From Hemibagrus wyckioides (taxonomy: Eukaryota > Chordata > Actinopteri > Siluriformes > Bagridae), in NCBI RefSeq assembly GCF_019097595.1, contig NC_080718.1, positions 13,176,657-13,240,656 of the forward strand: a DNA stretch of 64,000 nt, given 5' to 3'. The translations under genes were made by a program, and so were the position numbers. Shown one piece after another: positions 25,797-36,860 of the stretch; the stretch's first letter is position 1; every line of letters begins with the position of its first letter. The notes beneath the pieces are model-generated. The model ran no database searches, was not told the origin of the DNA, and was given only the letters and a program-made list of their open reading frames with translations.

Positions 25797-25901
25797 AGTA
25801 AGTGCGACAAAACAAGCTGTTTGGAAAAGGCACTTGTCAATCATATGTAAGATATCGTGACTGGCCAATCAGGAGATACACCAGCACAGCAGGCATGGGA
25901 C
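25797..25901. repeat. 105-bp tandem duplication, copy 1
   Basis: Begins AGTAAGTGCGACAAAAC and ends in GGGAC. It contains GGCCAATCAGGAGAT, a strong CCAAT/NF-Y-type core. The next 105 bases repeat it without any insertion or deletion, at about 82% identity (19 differences by hand count). This is not a known repeat family to me. Confidence 0.9.
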
Positions 25902-26006
25902 AGTAAGTGTTACAAAACCTGCTGTTTGGAAAAGGCATCTGTCAATCATATGTGAGGCAGCCTGAGTGGCCAATCAGGAGATGTCCCAGCGCAGCAGGCC
26001 AGAGAC
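25902..26006. repeat. 105-bp tandem duplication, copy 2
   Basis: Begins AGTAAGTGTTACAAAAC and ends in GAGAC, head-to-tail with copy 1. The block GTTTGGAAAAGGCA, the block TGTCAATCATATGT and the CCAAT core GGCCAATCAGGAGAT are unchanged, while the spacers differ. Confidence 0.9.
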
Positions 26007-26009
26007 TAG

Positions 26010-26985
26010 GAAGTGAGAAGCCATCTGGATAGAGTCTGGAGTCTGAAAGGTCCATTCAGTGGACTAGTGACACACAAGGGGGACTCACTGGGATCCAACA
26101 ACGTCTGTCACACAAACAAAAGCATATTTTGACATCAGGTTCCGCTCTGATGATGTTAATTCTCTAAGCACTAATCCTCGACCCGCATGTTGTCATCTTC
26201 ACAATCAGGACAGTTTACACGGTACTACAGACTTCCAGAGATTATGAATCAGCAAAACAGTTTTATCACGGTATGTTGATTAAAACTATTACAGCAGATT
26301 TGGTATGAAATTAGACTCCAATATTAATTAGAACAAATAAATGTAATATTGTTGCCACACAACAGGAAAGAAACACAACAATTTATTCATGGACCTAACA
26401 AACTAGAGAATATCTAATTAATGATGACATCGCAGTCGTTAGGGCAATGTGCCGTGATCTCTTTAATGTTTTTCAGGGAATGTGATTGTCTATGTAGTGT
26501 ATATCAGTCCTGAGTCTGTTATTTGATGTGTAAAATGACAAATCCCGGGATCATAGATTTGTCATTGGAAATGGAAGAGAATGGGAATTTTTGCGCTACA
26601 TTTACTCACAACATCAATATGATTAATAGAAGACCGCACACCATAAAAATAGACACCCAATTACTGGCTGTAAATTACAACCCTGCAATGCCACCATGCT
26701 AATAAGCACTGCATATAATAAAACATAATATAATATAATCTGATTACATATAGGGTGTGCTTTGAAAAGAAAGAGAGCTCACACTCTGTCTGTTTGACGC
26801 AGGGGTATTTTTTTTACCTCCTGCTCCTGGTGGAGAGGATATAGCAGATAATTACCAACTCGAAGAAATGTCTCTTTTGTGCACCGGACTGAAAGGAGAA
26901 ACTCTCCAAGCATTGAGAAGCTAAATCCCAAAACAAAAGCAGGCCTGAATAGTAGCAAGATTAGCTTTAATAGCAGTAATTACCA
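26010..26985. other. AT-rich intergenic DNA
   Basis: No gene or recognised repeat. Several AT-rich cores (TTAATTAG, CTAATTAATG) occur between 26320 and 26430. Confidence 0.45.
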
Positions 26986-26989
26986 GCAG

Positions 26990-27430
26990 GGAGAAGCAGC
27001 CAGGGCTCTCACTCTGTGTCCATCATAGGCTGGAGTTGGGTGAAGTTGGGGGTTGGGGGGGTCCCTAATGTGTGAATCACAGCCTCTCCTGGCCAGCCGG
27101 CCGCCTGCCTCCTTCACTCCCTCCCTCACTCCCTTTCTCCACATTCATTTGTAAAACACTTGGACGAGCCCCATCCAGCCAGACCCTATTTGCCACTAAA
27201 AGCTATCTCCCCTCTGTCCTAATAATGGGGCATACATAAAAAAGAGGGCCCTCCAACACTGCTGCTCCTTGAATTACAATCCAGGGTGATGGCACAGATA
27301 AGCGCAGGCCTTAAATTACAAACAGCACAGGCATGGCTGCGCTCCGAGCCAGCCCCCACCACAACAACACATTCATGCCACACAAAAAGCCCAGATAAAA
27401 TGCAATTATCCCCCTTTGGAATAGAGGAAA
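26990..27430. promoter_or_regulatory. Candidate CNE block with G-run
   Basis: A G-rich stretch (27035-27061, with runs of five and seven Gs) leads into about 350 non-repetitive, GC-balanced bases. These include the similar words CTTGAATTACAATC (about 27268-27281) and CTTAAATTACAAAC (about 27310-27323). Coding frames are short. The texture fits a CNE or a distant regulatory element. Confidence 0.3.
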
Positions 27431-27789
27431 GGGAAAGGTGCGTTACTTAAAAACAAGAGTGATTGAATTTTTTCTGCTTAATCTGTGCCACAATGTAGCC
27501 ATACTGTCCTCTGTTGTACAGAAAGGCAAAATAATGGATGATGTTGGATGTTCAACAGATCCCTGTGTTGAGGACTGTTATTATTTCAGCTTTCGCTCAA
27601 CCAGTGTGTTCATTGTAGAGACAGACTGGAGTGCTGAGCTGAGATCAAGCATCACCCTCTCCATGTTTCTTATCTAAACTACTTTATGCAGGGTTTTAAA
27701 CTGATCCTGGAACATGATTTTTGGTCTAAATTATGGCCCATACCTCACTAATCCACACTAAGTATACATTTCTTACTGTTTTCGATAAA

Positions 27790-28050
27790 ATACACATTCA
27801 AAGCTACTCACCTACAAAGCCCTAAATAGCTTGATCCAGGTAACCTAGCTGAACCTTCACTATCCCCATGAGCTGTAGATTTTGATTTAGACCGGCTGGT
27901 CCTTTAGTCTGGTGGCACCAAAGCTTTGGAATTCTTTCAAAATCTTATCTCTGAATGCTATCACTCCCTTGCTGATACCTAAGCAGTTCCTCTCTTTGCT
28001 TTAATCTCTTCTCTATATCTCTTTCTTTGTATATTTCCTCTCTACTTAAA
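27790..28050 (+). pseudogene. LINE ORF2 C-terminal remnant
   Basis: On the plus strand, YKALNSLIQ (about 27813-27839) and, after stops, VAPKLWNSFK (about 27911-27940) reproduce two blocks that end the ORF2 protein of many fish non-LTR retrotransposons (general form Y-K-A-L-N and A-P-x-L-W-N-x-L). Stop codons and frame breaks separate them, so no product is made. ORF2 normally carries endonuclease and reverse transcriptase; only the extreme C-terminal end is left here. The clade cannot be named from these few residues. Confidence 0.6.
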
Positions 28051-28059
28051 TTTATATGG

Positions 28060-29620
28060 AAATAAATGAATTGAACATGTCTCTGTAGTAGATATTTACT
28101 TTATTTTACCATATTACATTAAGGTTGAAATGACCTTAAAAATTGTTTTGAAAAAGTGTATTTAAGTTTGTTTTTAATTTTCTCAAATGGGTTAAGACAA
28201 GCTTCATCTGACAATCTAATTAAATTAAATAAAAAATTCGACTAGAGGTCAAGTTTCAACCACATCACATGCAACACGCTGATGAAGCAGAATGAAACAA
28301 AAAGTCCAGTCCTCTACCATGCAACTGAAACATCAAGCTGAAAAAGTCAAAGCAAACTGACATGGAGATGAAAACTGATATTGGCTAAGGCAAGAAGTGC
28401 TGTCTCAATAGCACACCGGGCTGCTTAAAAACTCTGCTGACCTCTTTATGCTAGCAAAAAGACCCATTTAAGGATACAAATACAGCACAAAACCTAGTGA
28501 GTATGGGTGAATGTGGTCTATAGATTTTGTAAAAAGATCTGCTAGTGGTATAATGTTTAGGGGTCTTCAAGAGAGAGGTAAATGGTCTTGTCTGATGCAT
28601 AGAGCACACAAATCTCTGGTGTCCATCTCATGGATTCATAGGACAGAATAAGGTATAAGGAAAAAACATATTCTGCCCAGCTTGTGTAAAAGTGCTGTCA
28701 TAGAGCTAGATAGAATAAACTACAAATCAAATCCCAAACCTCAAAACACACACTCACTCTCTCAGGGTGAATTTGAAAATGCCATTTTTATGTTTTGGCA
28801 ACATTTGTGTTTTCAGTTTGTTTCCCAAATGTTTCCAGTCTGTAATAAAACAGTGAAAATGCTAGAAAACACATTGCTGGACATGTGCCCTGGCTGTCTG
28901 AGTCATGACCTTTACATAAGTTTTGCCATTTTGTTTATTTTGATCTGAAGTTCTACGGAGTGTGAATAACTGCAGAAATGACGTGAAAGAAACCAGACAA
29001 TATCCACTGCAACAAAGAGCGGACATTTACTTATTTAACCATGGTTATGTGATGGCCAGTGTGGTTTCTTTATGATCATACAGTAAATGCTTACTTTTTT
29101 GATGAGGAACCATAGCAAATTCATGACTTCATGACTGCTATACTAGGACGGGTTATGTGTAATAGGTCATCACTATATCTGTAGTTCAAGAACTATGTTT
29201 AAACCTGTAGTGTAGAGTAGTGAGGTCATCATGAGGGCTCTGTTTTCTGATGCCCATACTGATACAATCCACCTTCACCAGTGTGCAAACCAGTGTGTGC
29301 CTTTAATTTAATTCAGTGTCTTATTTTCCAGCCACTGTTTTTTTCTACTGGAGGCACTGATCTCAACTTTAGTACTTCTACATATGCCATTGCAGCCTGT
29401 AGGCTCATTCTTTTATTAGGTCACAGCTTTAATGCACTTTTGAGCATGCATAATAGCTTTAAGAAAATTGTACACTCTGGAATAACCCCATCACTGGGTT
29501 GGGCAATTATACCACAAAATGGGTTAAGCATTTGATCAGCTGTGTTGAACGGAAGAGCCAACTTTGGTTTCACTAAAATATCTATATATCAGCTTGCAGC
29601 ATTCACTGCTGCTGAACTGC
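28060..29620. other. Intergenic DNA, no gene seen
   Basis: AT-rich. The frames at 28682-28948 and 29281-29535 have no recognised domain or support. Confidence 0.45.
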
Positions 29621-29633
29621 ATCTTCAGAATGG

Positions 29634-29700
29634 TGTAGTGGTTAGCATTCAGAACCCTGGTGGGCTTATCGGGGTCTGTGACTGTGTGAGAGGGAACTGT
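29634..29700 (+). repeat. Possible tRNA-derived SINE head
   Basis: AATGGTGTAGTGGTTAGCAT resembles the A-box half of tRNA-derived SINE heads. The expected B box is only weakly visible (CGGGGTCTGTGACT), and no central domain follows. This is a low-confidence call. Confidence 0.25.
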
Positions 29701-29704
29701 ACTA

Positions 29705-31210
29705 AACTCTTTCTTTGACTAGGTTCAAAGAAAAAATGTCCTGGTAGTCTATGACAGGAAATGCACCATAAAACATGCTTCACAATCTTGTGGAAGGAAG
29801 TGTAGAAATCATGGCAATCAATCATCAGAGGTTTATTTTTTATTTTTAGAAAGGCTACAAAATCTGATTTATACAGGTTTGGACAGCTGATTTAATGTTT
29901 TAGTGGCCAAAAAGACTGTCTATGGAAAGGCAAACTTGATAAGAAAACATGCATGGACCAGACCTTTAACCTTAAAACATTCACTGAACATTCTAATAAC
30001 ATTCTCAGTTAGCTGGGGAGTGTGAACGTGATGTTAGGCTACTATCTGCGTTCATGTTAGAACTTGTCCACATGAACACATGAACATACTATGTGTCTGT
30101 TTTTGTGTGTGAACACATGCAATGAATTCAAAAGCTGTTATCATTGTACTTATAGTATACCCAAAAGAAAAGAGATCATTGTTGCAGAGCATGAACAGCA
30201 TGTACACTGACTGGCTCTCAAACTGAGGCCTTAGGGAAGATGAAACTAACGCAGCTGTCCATGGCTTCATTGGCAGACTGGTGGTGCTACACAGCCCTTG
30301 CTAATGAAAGCTGAACTAATCTAGGGATGTTGATTTGTTTTATTTTCTTATTTATTGATTTGATTTTTATTCCTCCCAAATGTGTGTCCCAAATAAAGCA
30401 TCACATCACAATACTATTTCTGCTAACCACTAAGCATAGATTCAGTCTCAGTACAAGAAACCAAACAACAACCGTCCCTATTTGTAGTCTGATTTTAGTG
30501 TCTCTCTCTGCAAGCTCATTCTGCCTGTCATAAATCACCTCTCTCACACATTAAGACCCCTGCATGAAGCACACAGGGGCCTCTCTGTGTCTCTAGCTGC
30601 AATTAAGCCTTGAATAGGAAGTATCATACTCTGTGACCTGCTTCGACCCATTCTTTGTCACCTCTTGAAAGGCTATTCTCTTTCCAGTGAGCCAGTTTTT
30701 GGCATTCAGGGCAACGGTCACCTATTTGGGCAGTATTATCTTTAGTTGTAAACAAGGTCAAATGGTAAATTTCGCAAATGCCGCCTTTATAATTAAGTTC
30801 TGGTGAAGAATGAGCCAGTGCAAAAAGAAACAGCTAAAGGGAAATTATTGTTCAAGTTAACTTGAGTTGGCCAAACTTGTGTGTATGAGGTATGTAACTG
30901 CTAGACGTGTGTATGATATGCATCTGATATGCAGTACTGTGAAAAAAAGTGTCTTACACACACTAAGGCTTTCCTATGCATTTGCTTAGAATTTGTTTAG
31001 ATGATTTCTGCATTAGTTTAGCAAATTACATACATTTTCCAAAAGCATGCTTCCGTATGGTGATTTTCTTTAAGAAAGTAAAGTAATAGACCACTGTTCA
31101 GATATTAAATATTATTTCTTATTTCTCCCAGATTGTTAGAGCAACCTACCAGTTAATTTCCTTATAAAGCTCTATATGGCATAAATAACTAAACTGATAA
31201 AATCCAGATT
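29705..31210. other. Intergenic DNA, no gene seen
   Basis: No recognisable coding or repeat homology. The composition is AT-rich with short CT and GT patches. Confidence 0.45.
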
Positions 31211-31235
31211 ATTATATATATGTATATATATATTT

Positions 31236-32034
31236 TTTTCAGACACCTCAAACTCGTTGTTGTGCTCATCAAACCATTCCTGAACTATTTTTGCTTTATG
31301 ACATGCTGCATTATCCTGCTGAAAGAGGCCACAGCAATCAGGGAATACCTTTTCCATGAAAGGGTGTACATGGTTTGCAATAATGCTTAGGTAGGTGGTA
31401 CGTGTCAAAGTAACATCCACATGGATGGCAAGATGCATGGTTTCCCAGTAGAACATTACCTAAAACATGACACTACTTCCACTGGCTTGCCTTCTTCCCA
31501 TAGTGCATCCTGGTACCATGCGTTCCCCAGGTAAGCGACGCACGTGCACCCAGCCATTCACGTGATGTAAAAGAAAACATGATTCAGCAGACCAGGCCAC
31601 CTTCTTCCATTACTCCCTGGTCTAGTTCTAATGTTCACATGCCCATTGCTGGTGCTTTTGGCGCTGCACATGGGTCAGCATGGGCTCCCTGACTGGTCTG
31701 CAGCTATTCAGCCCCATACATAACAAATTGCGATGCACTATGTGTTCTGACACCTTTCTATGAAAACCAGCATTAACTTTTTTTGGAGCAACAGTAGTTC
31801 GTCTTTTTTGGTCAGACCACATAGGCCAGCCTTCTCTCCCGGTGCATCAGTGAGCCATGGCTGCCCATGACCCTGTCGCCATTTGCCCATTTTTCCTGCT
31901 TCTAACACTTGACCTTTGAGGACAAAATGTTCACTTGCTGCCTAATATATCCCACCCACTAACAGGTGCCATGATGAGGAGATATTCAGTGTTATTCACT
32001 TCACCTGGCAGTGTTCATAATGTTATGGCTTATA
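31236..32034 (-). pseudogene. Tc1 transposase relic, family 1
   Basis: The element is read on the minus strand. The right end keeps a terminal-repeat-like sequence (about 31990-32034, containing CATAATGTTATGGC), then non-coding leader, then transposase. An internal deletion near 31880-31884 joins the leader to the middle of the gene and removes the N-terminal DNA-binding part. Recognisable blocks are GFHRKVSEH (about 31730-31770) and WSAES at about 31580-31594. Further downstream is FYWET..IHVDVTLTRTTYLS, and then FQQDNAACHKA with the second catalytic D near 31310. The first catalytic D of the DDE triad is an alanine codon (31586-31588). The gene has frame breaks and is cut off after EFEV, so the third catalytic residue and the other terminal repeat are gone. 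It cannot encode an active enzyme. Confidence 0.9.
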
Positions 32035-32039
32035 TATAT

Positions 32040-32890
32040 ATATATATATATAAACCACTTCATATAATGCCTGTACATTGACCCCAGACTTGTGCTCATC
32101 GCCTTTTTTTTTTCTTTTTACTTTTTTTTAAAGTGTATTGCAGTCTTAAGTCTCATGGGAATGTTTCAAATCAAATATTGTAAGTCTATACTGAGTGGAT
32201 GACCTTGAGCTCATTTTCACAGTCAGGAAGTCCACAGCGATGGCCACAGACAGTATTGAGTCTTCATGTCGACAGTAACGGAACACTCCAGTGTACATGG
32301 CTAATGGTTTTTACAGTATCCCTCCCTGCTCTTAGCATCATTAGAGGTAAGTATATTTAATCACTGTTTACCCAGTCAATAGATGGGTTAATTACTAAAG
32401 CACGGTCCTGGGTTTTCTTCAAGGACCACAGGTGGAAGAAGCACCAACATCTGCCTGTCATTTGAAGACTAGACTCTGTGTGTCTTTAAACCTGCTGTTT
32501 CACCTTGAACCACCTTCAACAAATGCTTCTGTTCAAATGCACATCGTGAGCATCTGTAAGCACAGCGGACGGCCTCTGTAAATGCTCCTGCATCAGTCCC
32601 CAGCCCCATTTTCATCTGTAATCATGGGGCTGCCTTTCATGAGCAGATAAGGCCAAAAATTACCCATGAAAAACCATCTGATCATTTTTACAGACAGGAT
32701 TTCACCTACACCTAAGCTTATACACATTTTGCTTTTATGATGTTCCTACTAAAACCCTAATTTCGCAATTTGCCTATTATTTTATAGCGCATTCAGCAGG
32801 GGTGTGTAGTTTTGTGATGTCAGATTTTGAGATAGGGCCAGAGCAATAGTAGACAGAGTGACAGGCCCGGTAATGGACACACAGTGAAAA
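32040..32890. other. Intergenic DNA, nothing firm
   Basis: T-rich patch at 32106-32131, otherwise non-repetitive. Nothing recognised. Confidence 0.45.
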
Positions 32891-32896
32891 AGTGTT

Positions 32897-34780
32897 ATGC
32901 TCTATCACAGCCTGAGAGTACCACAGGGCCATGAGGTGAAGGCCTGGTTCAAAAATCAGTGCTGTGTGTGTATTTGTGTGTGTGTGTTTGTGGGGTGGGG
33001 AGGGAGAGATTGGGCAGATGTGACCTCCTCAACACACACACAGAGGCCCTTTTGTGTCTCAGTAATTCAGAGCTCCCCCAATCACTCTTCCTGCCTCCTT
33101 AAACATTTACAACCCACAACTAGAGCAGAGACACCAGTTAGAGAGAGAGGGGCGGGGGGAACAAAACAGAGACATATACGATGCATTTGCACTCATTTAG
33201 TTTCAAATTTGGGCACAAACCCTAACTTAATATGTTGCTTAATGCTAGAAAAATGGCTTTTTGCTTGGAATATTGGTTAGTTTACATTTGGTGTGTAATG
33301 ACTTGTACATGATTCATTATGTATTCTGCTGTTATCAAAAATCCCAGTGTAGATCATTTTCTTACACTTTACATTCATACGAGAAAAAAGAATTTGACCA
33401 GTGCATAAGTACATTACTATAAACTTATACATCACATCCAATTCTTACATATTATAGGCAGCGCTTATCATTTTCCCTTCAGAATTAGTAGAATAAATTT
33501 TCCCCCCAAAAGACCCAAAGCCTCTAGCAGTCGCCCAAGGCTGCCTTTTTAATCAGTTATCTCTCTTGCTATAATTTCCATTCATAAATCACACAAACCA
33601 TCCGCCAGCTTGTCAGTTTGTCAGCAGTGCCACAAGGTTTCATTAAATTCTATCATTGTTGGCCCAGGTTATGCTTAATCCATGTAGAGATGCTCTAACT
33701 GTCTGCTTGTCCCTGATATCATACCCCATCCATGATAAAAGTGTTCTATACAGCTATCATCATGTGAACAATCCATTATAAAGAAACAACATGCCAATAT
33801 ACTGTAACTAAGCCACTGAGCAAAGACCCTCTACCCTTGACCTTTAAACAGGATGATGGGGCAAGGCTTCTCATCTGCCTGGGGATATTTTCAGCTAGAT
33901 TTCAACAGCAGAATGGTTTAAGGAATAATTGATTTCTCTCAGATGTGACAATTTAGTGTTGTTTATCATACCGGGGTCTGGAATCTAAAAAGGCCTCTTG
34001 AGTGACAAGTTTGCAGACGTCTGCATTTATGTACCTAATAATAGAACAAACCGTTTAAACAGTTCAGAGTGACACAGTCAGAGGGCTGGCAACAAGAAAC
34101 ATATGCATGCAAACCTATGACAAACACAGAGTACAATTTACACAGTGTTCTGAAGCATACATTTTTGGTCAGAGAATCAATCTTTTTTTTCCCTAACTGC
34201 ATTTTTCAGCTTGTTATAAAACTTATGTAAGTGACTTATCACTTTCGTAGGCATTTTTTATGAAGCCCTCTGGTAAATAAAACAGTAGAGCTTGCTTCAA
34301 ACCAAGCTGGCCCCCGTCACTCACCATTAATGCTGTGGACAAAAACATCTGTAATGAATCGGCGCAAATGGGGCTCAGCTCAGACCAAATTTAGCTTGAT
34401 CCCAAACAGCTGTTCCCCGAGCACAACACAACTCCATAGCTGGTTGGTACACTGTCGGAATGCTGAGGCAACAACATTGAGGCCAAGCAGCACAATACAG
34501 GCAGAAACGCAACCAGAAAAAAAAACCCAAATCAGACCAGACATACAGACTATGCTGCTTTCACATACTTTATACACTGTCACTATCTTCACATCTGCAT
34601 ATAAAGCTGCAACGACTTGTTAACAATGTTTGAAATGTTATCTAGTTAATGTAGATCTAGATTTTTAGATTTCTTCATTTTGGCTAAATATTTAGTAACA
34701 GTAGCTAGCTAGGTAAAGAATCCCAAGCAGTTGTTTAGCTAAGTTTAAATAGTTAAAAATATAATTATATGATTCCTGCC
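32897..34780. other. Intergenic DNA, no gene seen
   Basis: A GT/G-rich patch lies at 32963-33003. The 127-codon frame at 32897-33280 runs through this simple repeat and lacks recognisable domains, so it is not called. The frames at 34330-34623 and 34380-34592 overlap on opposite strands, also without support. Confidence 0.45.
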
Positions 34781-34789
34781 CAATCTGTC

Positions 34790-34930
34790 CAAGCTGTGAA
34801 GCAGTACTGCACTTGGATGGGTGGAGAGTTGCTAAGGGCCTTGCTCAGGGGCCCAGCAGTGGCAGCTTGGCTGTGCTGGGGCTTGAACAGAGATCTTCCA
34901 GTCAACAACCGCAACCACTTGAGCAACCAC
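34790..34930 (+). repeat. Dispersed repeat, unclassified
   Basis: AGGGCCTTGCTCAGGGGCCC, AGTGGCAGCTTGGCTGTGCT, GGGGCTTGAACAGAGATCTT and AACCACTTGAGCAACCAC match a repeat that is very common in fish genomes. A second, different part of the same family lies at 49815-49960. The two overlap in the CTCAGGG...GGCAGCTTGGC block. I do not know its class with certainty. Confidence 0.6.
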
Positions 34931-34941
34931 AAAAGACACCG

Positions 34942-35015
34942 TGGTCCATACAAGGATCAAACCCATGACATTGGCGTTTTTAGCACCACACGCTAACCAA
35001 CTGAGCTAACTGGCC
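34942..35015 (-). tRNA. tRNA-Ile-like sequence, probable pseudogene (anticodon AAA)
   Basis: The 74-nt minus-strand sequence aligns end to end, without gaps, with vertebrate tRNA-Ile(AAU). The A box TTAGCTCAGTTGG is perfect, the anticodon stem TGGTG/CGCCA is intact, and the B box is GGTTTGATCC (one C to T change). The anticodon loop CTAAAAA would give anticodon AAA (34979-34981) instead of AAU. The D stem GCTC/GCGT has one T-C mismatch and a G-T pair, and the acceptor stem has two mismatches plus wobble pairs. A TTTT pol III terminator follows eight bases after the discriminator base. The body says Ile, the anticodon would read a Phe codon, and the stems are weakened, so decay is most likely. 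Confidence 0.7.
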
Positions 35016-35029
35016 GATTAAGAAGTAGC

Positions 35030-35770
35030 TGATTGGCTAAATTTAAATAGGTTATAGCCTGATGTCTGTGATCATTTTGCTACATTTAACAATGTACAGA
35101 TACCAACTTAGTATAATCTCTATCTACAGTATGTCTAATGCTGGGGACATCTATAGCACCTTAGGCACTTACAGTGAAAGAGAAGTTTACTTCACTGATG
35201 ATGTGATGGTATGTGCAACAATGGTAGCAAGGCTCCTGGAACACAGACAAATAAATCATTGTTGAAATTGTTTTTATTCAGCTTATTGATGTTTAGGAAG
35301 TTCAGGAAGCAAAAAGTTCAGGAAGGAAAACACAGGCCATGTGAAAGTGCACTGAAGATCTGTTTGTAACACACACTTGTCAGCTCCTTTTCCTACCATT
35401 TCCCCTTGGGGGAATCACATTAAGGGTCATTCCAACACTGCACTGTGTCAAATGACGTTTGTTATGACCCCTAGAAAGCCTGAGGGATCTAGACAAAGAT
35501 ACAGCTGATTTTATTTTATTTATTGATTTTATTTATTTGTTTGTTTGTTTGTTTTTTATTCTTTTTTTGATTTACAAAATGGTATTTCCTTTTAAACCAT
35601 TATGCAAAATAATAACTAAAAGAATTATTATATGAACAAAAATACATATAAATGAATAAGAAATGGTAAAAAAAAAATTTTTAGAATTTGTTCTCTCATT
35701 ATCACAGTAATATTTTCAGTTGCATTGTTGTTTCTAGCAAAATACAGCTTCATTACAATGTAGTTTTCTT
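35030..35770. other. AT-rich intergenic DNA
   Basis: Contains a (TTTA)/(TTTG) tract at 35504-35556. No coding support for the frame at 35062-35265. Confidence 0.5.
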
Positions 35771-35774
35771 TCAC

Positions 35775-36067
35775 TGATTACACTATGTAACAATTTTTTT
35801 TCTTGTTCCTGGAAAATAAGTGTTATTTCCCCATTCTTTGTAACCCAAATAAAGAGAAAAAATCCATCTTAGCCATGAAAGTTTGGGTTAGTTTTGGGCA
35901 GTTTTCTTCAGAAAAATGGGCTAATTTTGAGGTTTTTGTTCTCTTAAAAGCCCAAACCCAAATTTCACGGGGCTTAATGGCTATTTTTTTTATCATTTTC
36001 CATCAAGAGTAATTGGAAAATATCATTCACTACCCAGGAACAAAAACTGTGTTACATAGTGTTATCA
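35775..36067. mobile_element. MITE-like element with terminal inverted repeats
   Basis: The left end TGATTACACTATGTAACA (35775-35792) and the right end, whose reverse complement reads TGATAACACTATGTAACA, form terminal inverted repeats. They extend inward to TTGTTCCTGG on the left and CCAGGAACAA (about 36034-36043) on the right, about 35 bases with few mismatches. The 293-bp body encodes nothing; the 69-codon frame inside it is chance. This size and structure fit a non-autonomous DNA transposon. The superfamily needs the target-site duplication, which I cannot define cleanly. Confidence 0.8.
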
Positions 36068-36069
36068 CA

Positions 36070-36855
36070 GTAGCTACTATACAAGCTTATATCATAATAT
36101 AATTTTCTATATGTCTTTATTTTAATTTATTATAACAAAATAAGAACAATAAGTGAGTAAAGAAATTAGTTCCAACACATTATGCTTGCTGTGGGAATAA
36201 ACCCTCTGTAAAGAACTAATTTCCCATAATACCCTCATCCAGTTATGCTTCAAGTGGCCACTGATGTGATACACACTTCTGTTATGGAGTTATGGAGTAA
36301 ACAATGCGTCTTAGAAACTCAGCATTGAAGCACAGTGGAAGCCTGGTATTGAGAAACATGTCTGTTAGAATGATAAATTAGTAAAATATATATTTGTAAT
36401 ATATCACAGTTATTTGAAATATGTCACAGCACCTTTTTCCCAGTTGTTTAATAGCCATCAGTTTCTGTAGATTCAGATATCAAGGTGTACATACTTTTTT
36501 TTATTATTATTTTCAAAATAATTGACAATATTTAAATTCTGTCATAAAATTACAAATATGCAAACTATAAATATAATATAATATTTAAAATGTTACAACA
36601 TAATTCTATAATAATTCTATAATAAGTTAATTGTAAGTATTTTATAATAAATGTTTACAATCTATTAATGAAAGAAAGAAAGAAAAAAAAGGGAGCATGC
36701 CCCTGTAGTAACACCACTGCCCACTGGGGGACCGCAGCCCACAGGTTGAAGACCACAGACGTCATTGGTTTTGAATGTCCTGCTTAAATGAGATAAATCC
36801 TTCATTCTACCTCATTATTAGATTAGCATTAATCCATAAATTAATTGATGAAGAA
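36070..36855. other. AT-rich intergenic DNA
   Basis: Includes an (AAAG)n-like run at 36669-36690. No gene seen. Confidence 0.5.
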
Positions 36856-36860
36856 ATTAA

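Noticed and set aside
32897..33280. 127-codon plus-strand frame
   Set aside because: It includes a GT/G-rich simple repeat translated as alternating residues; no homology.
34261..34275. Second CTCF-like site (GCCCTCTGGTAA)
   Set aside because: Only 10 of 12 core positions match and the two misses are at conserved Gs.
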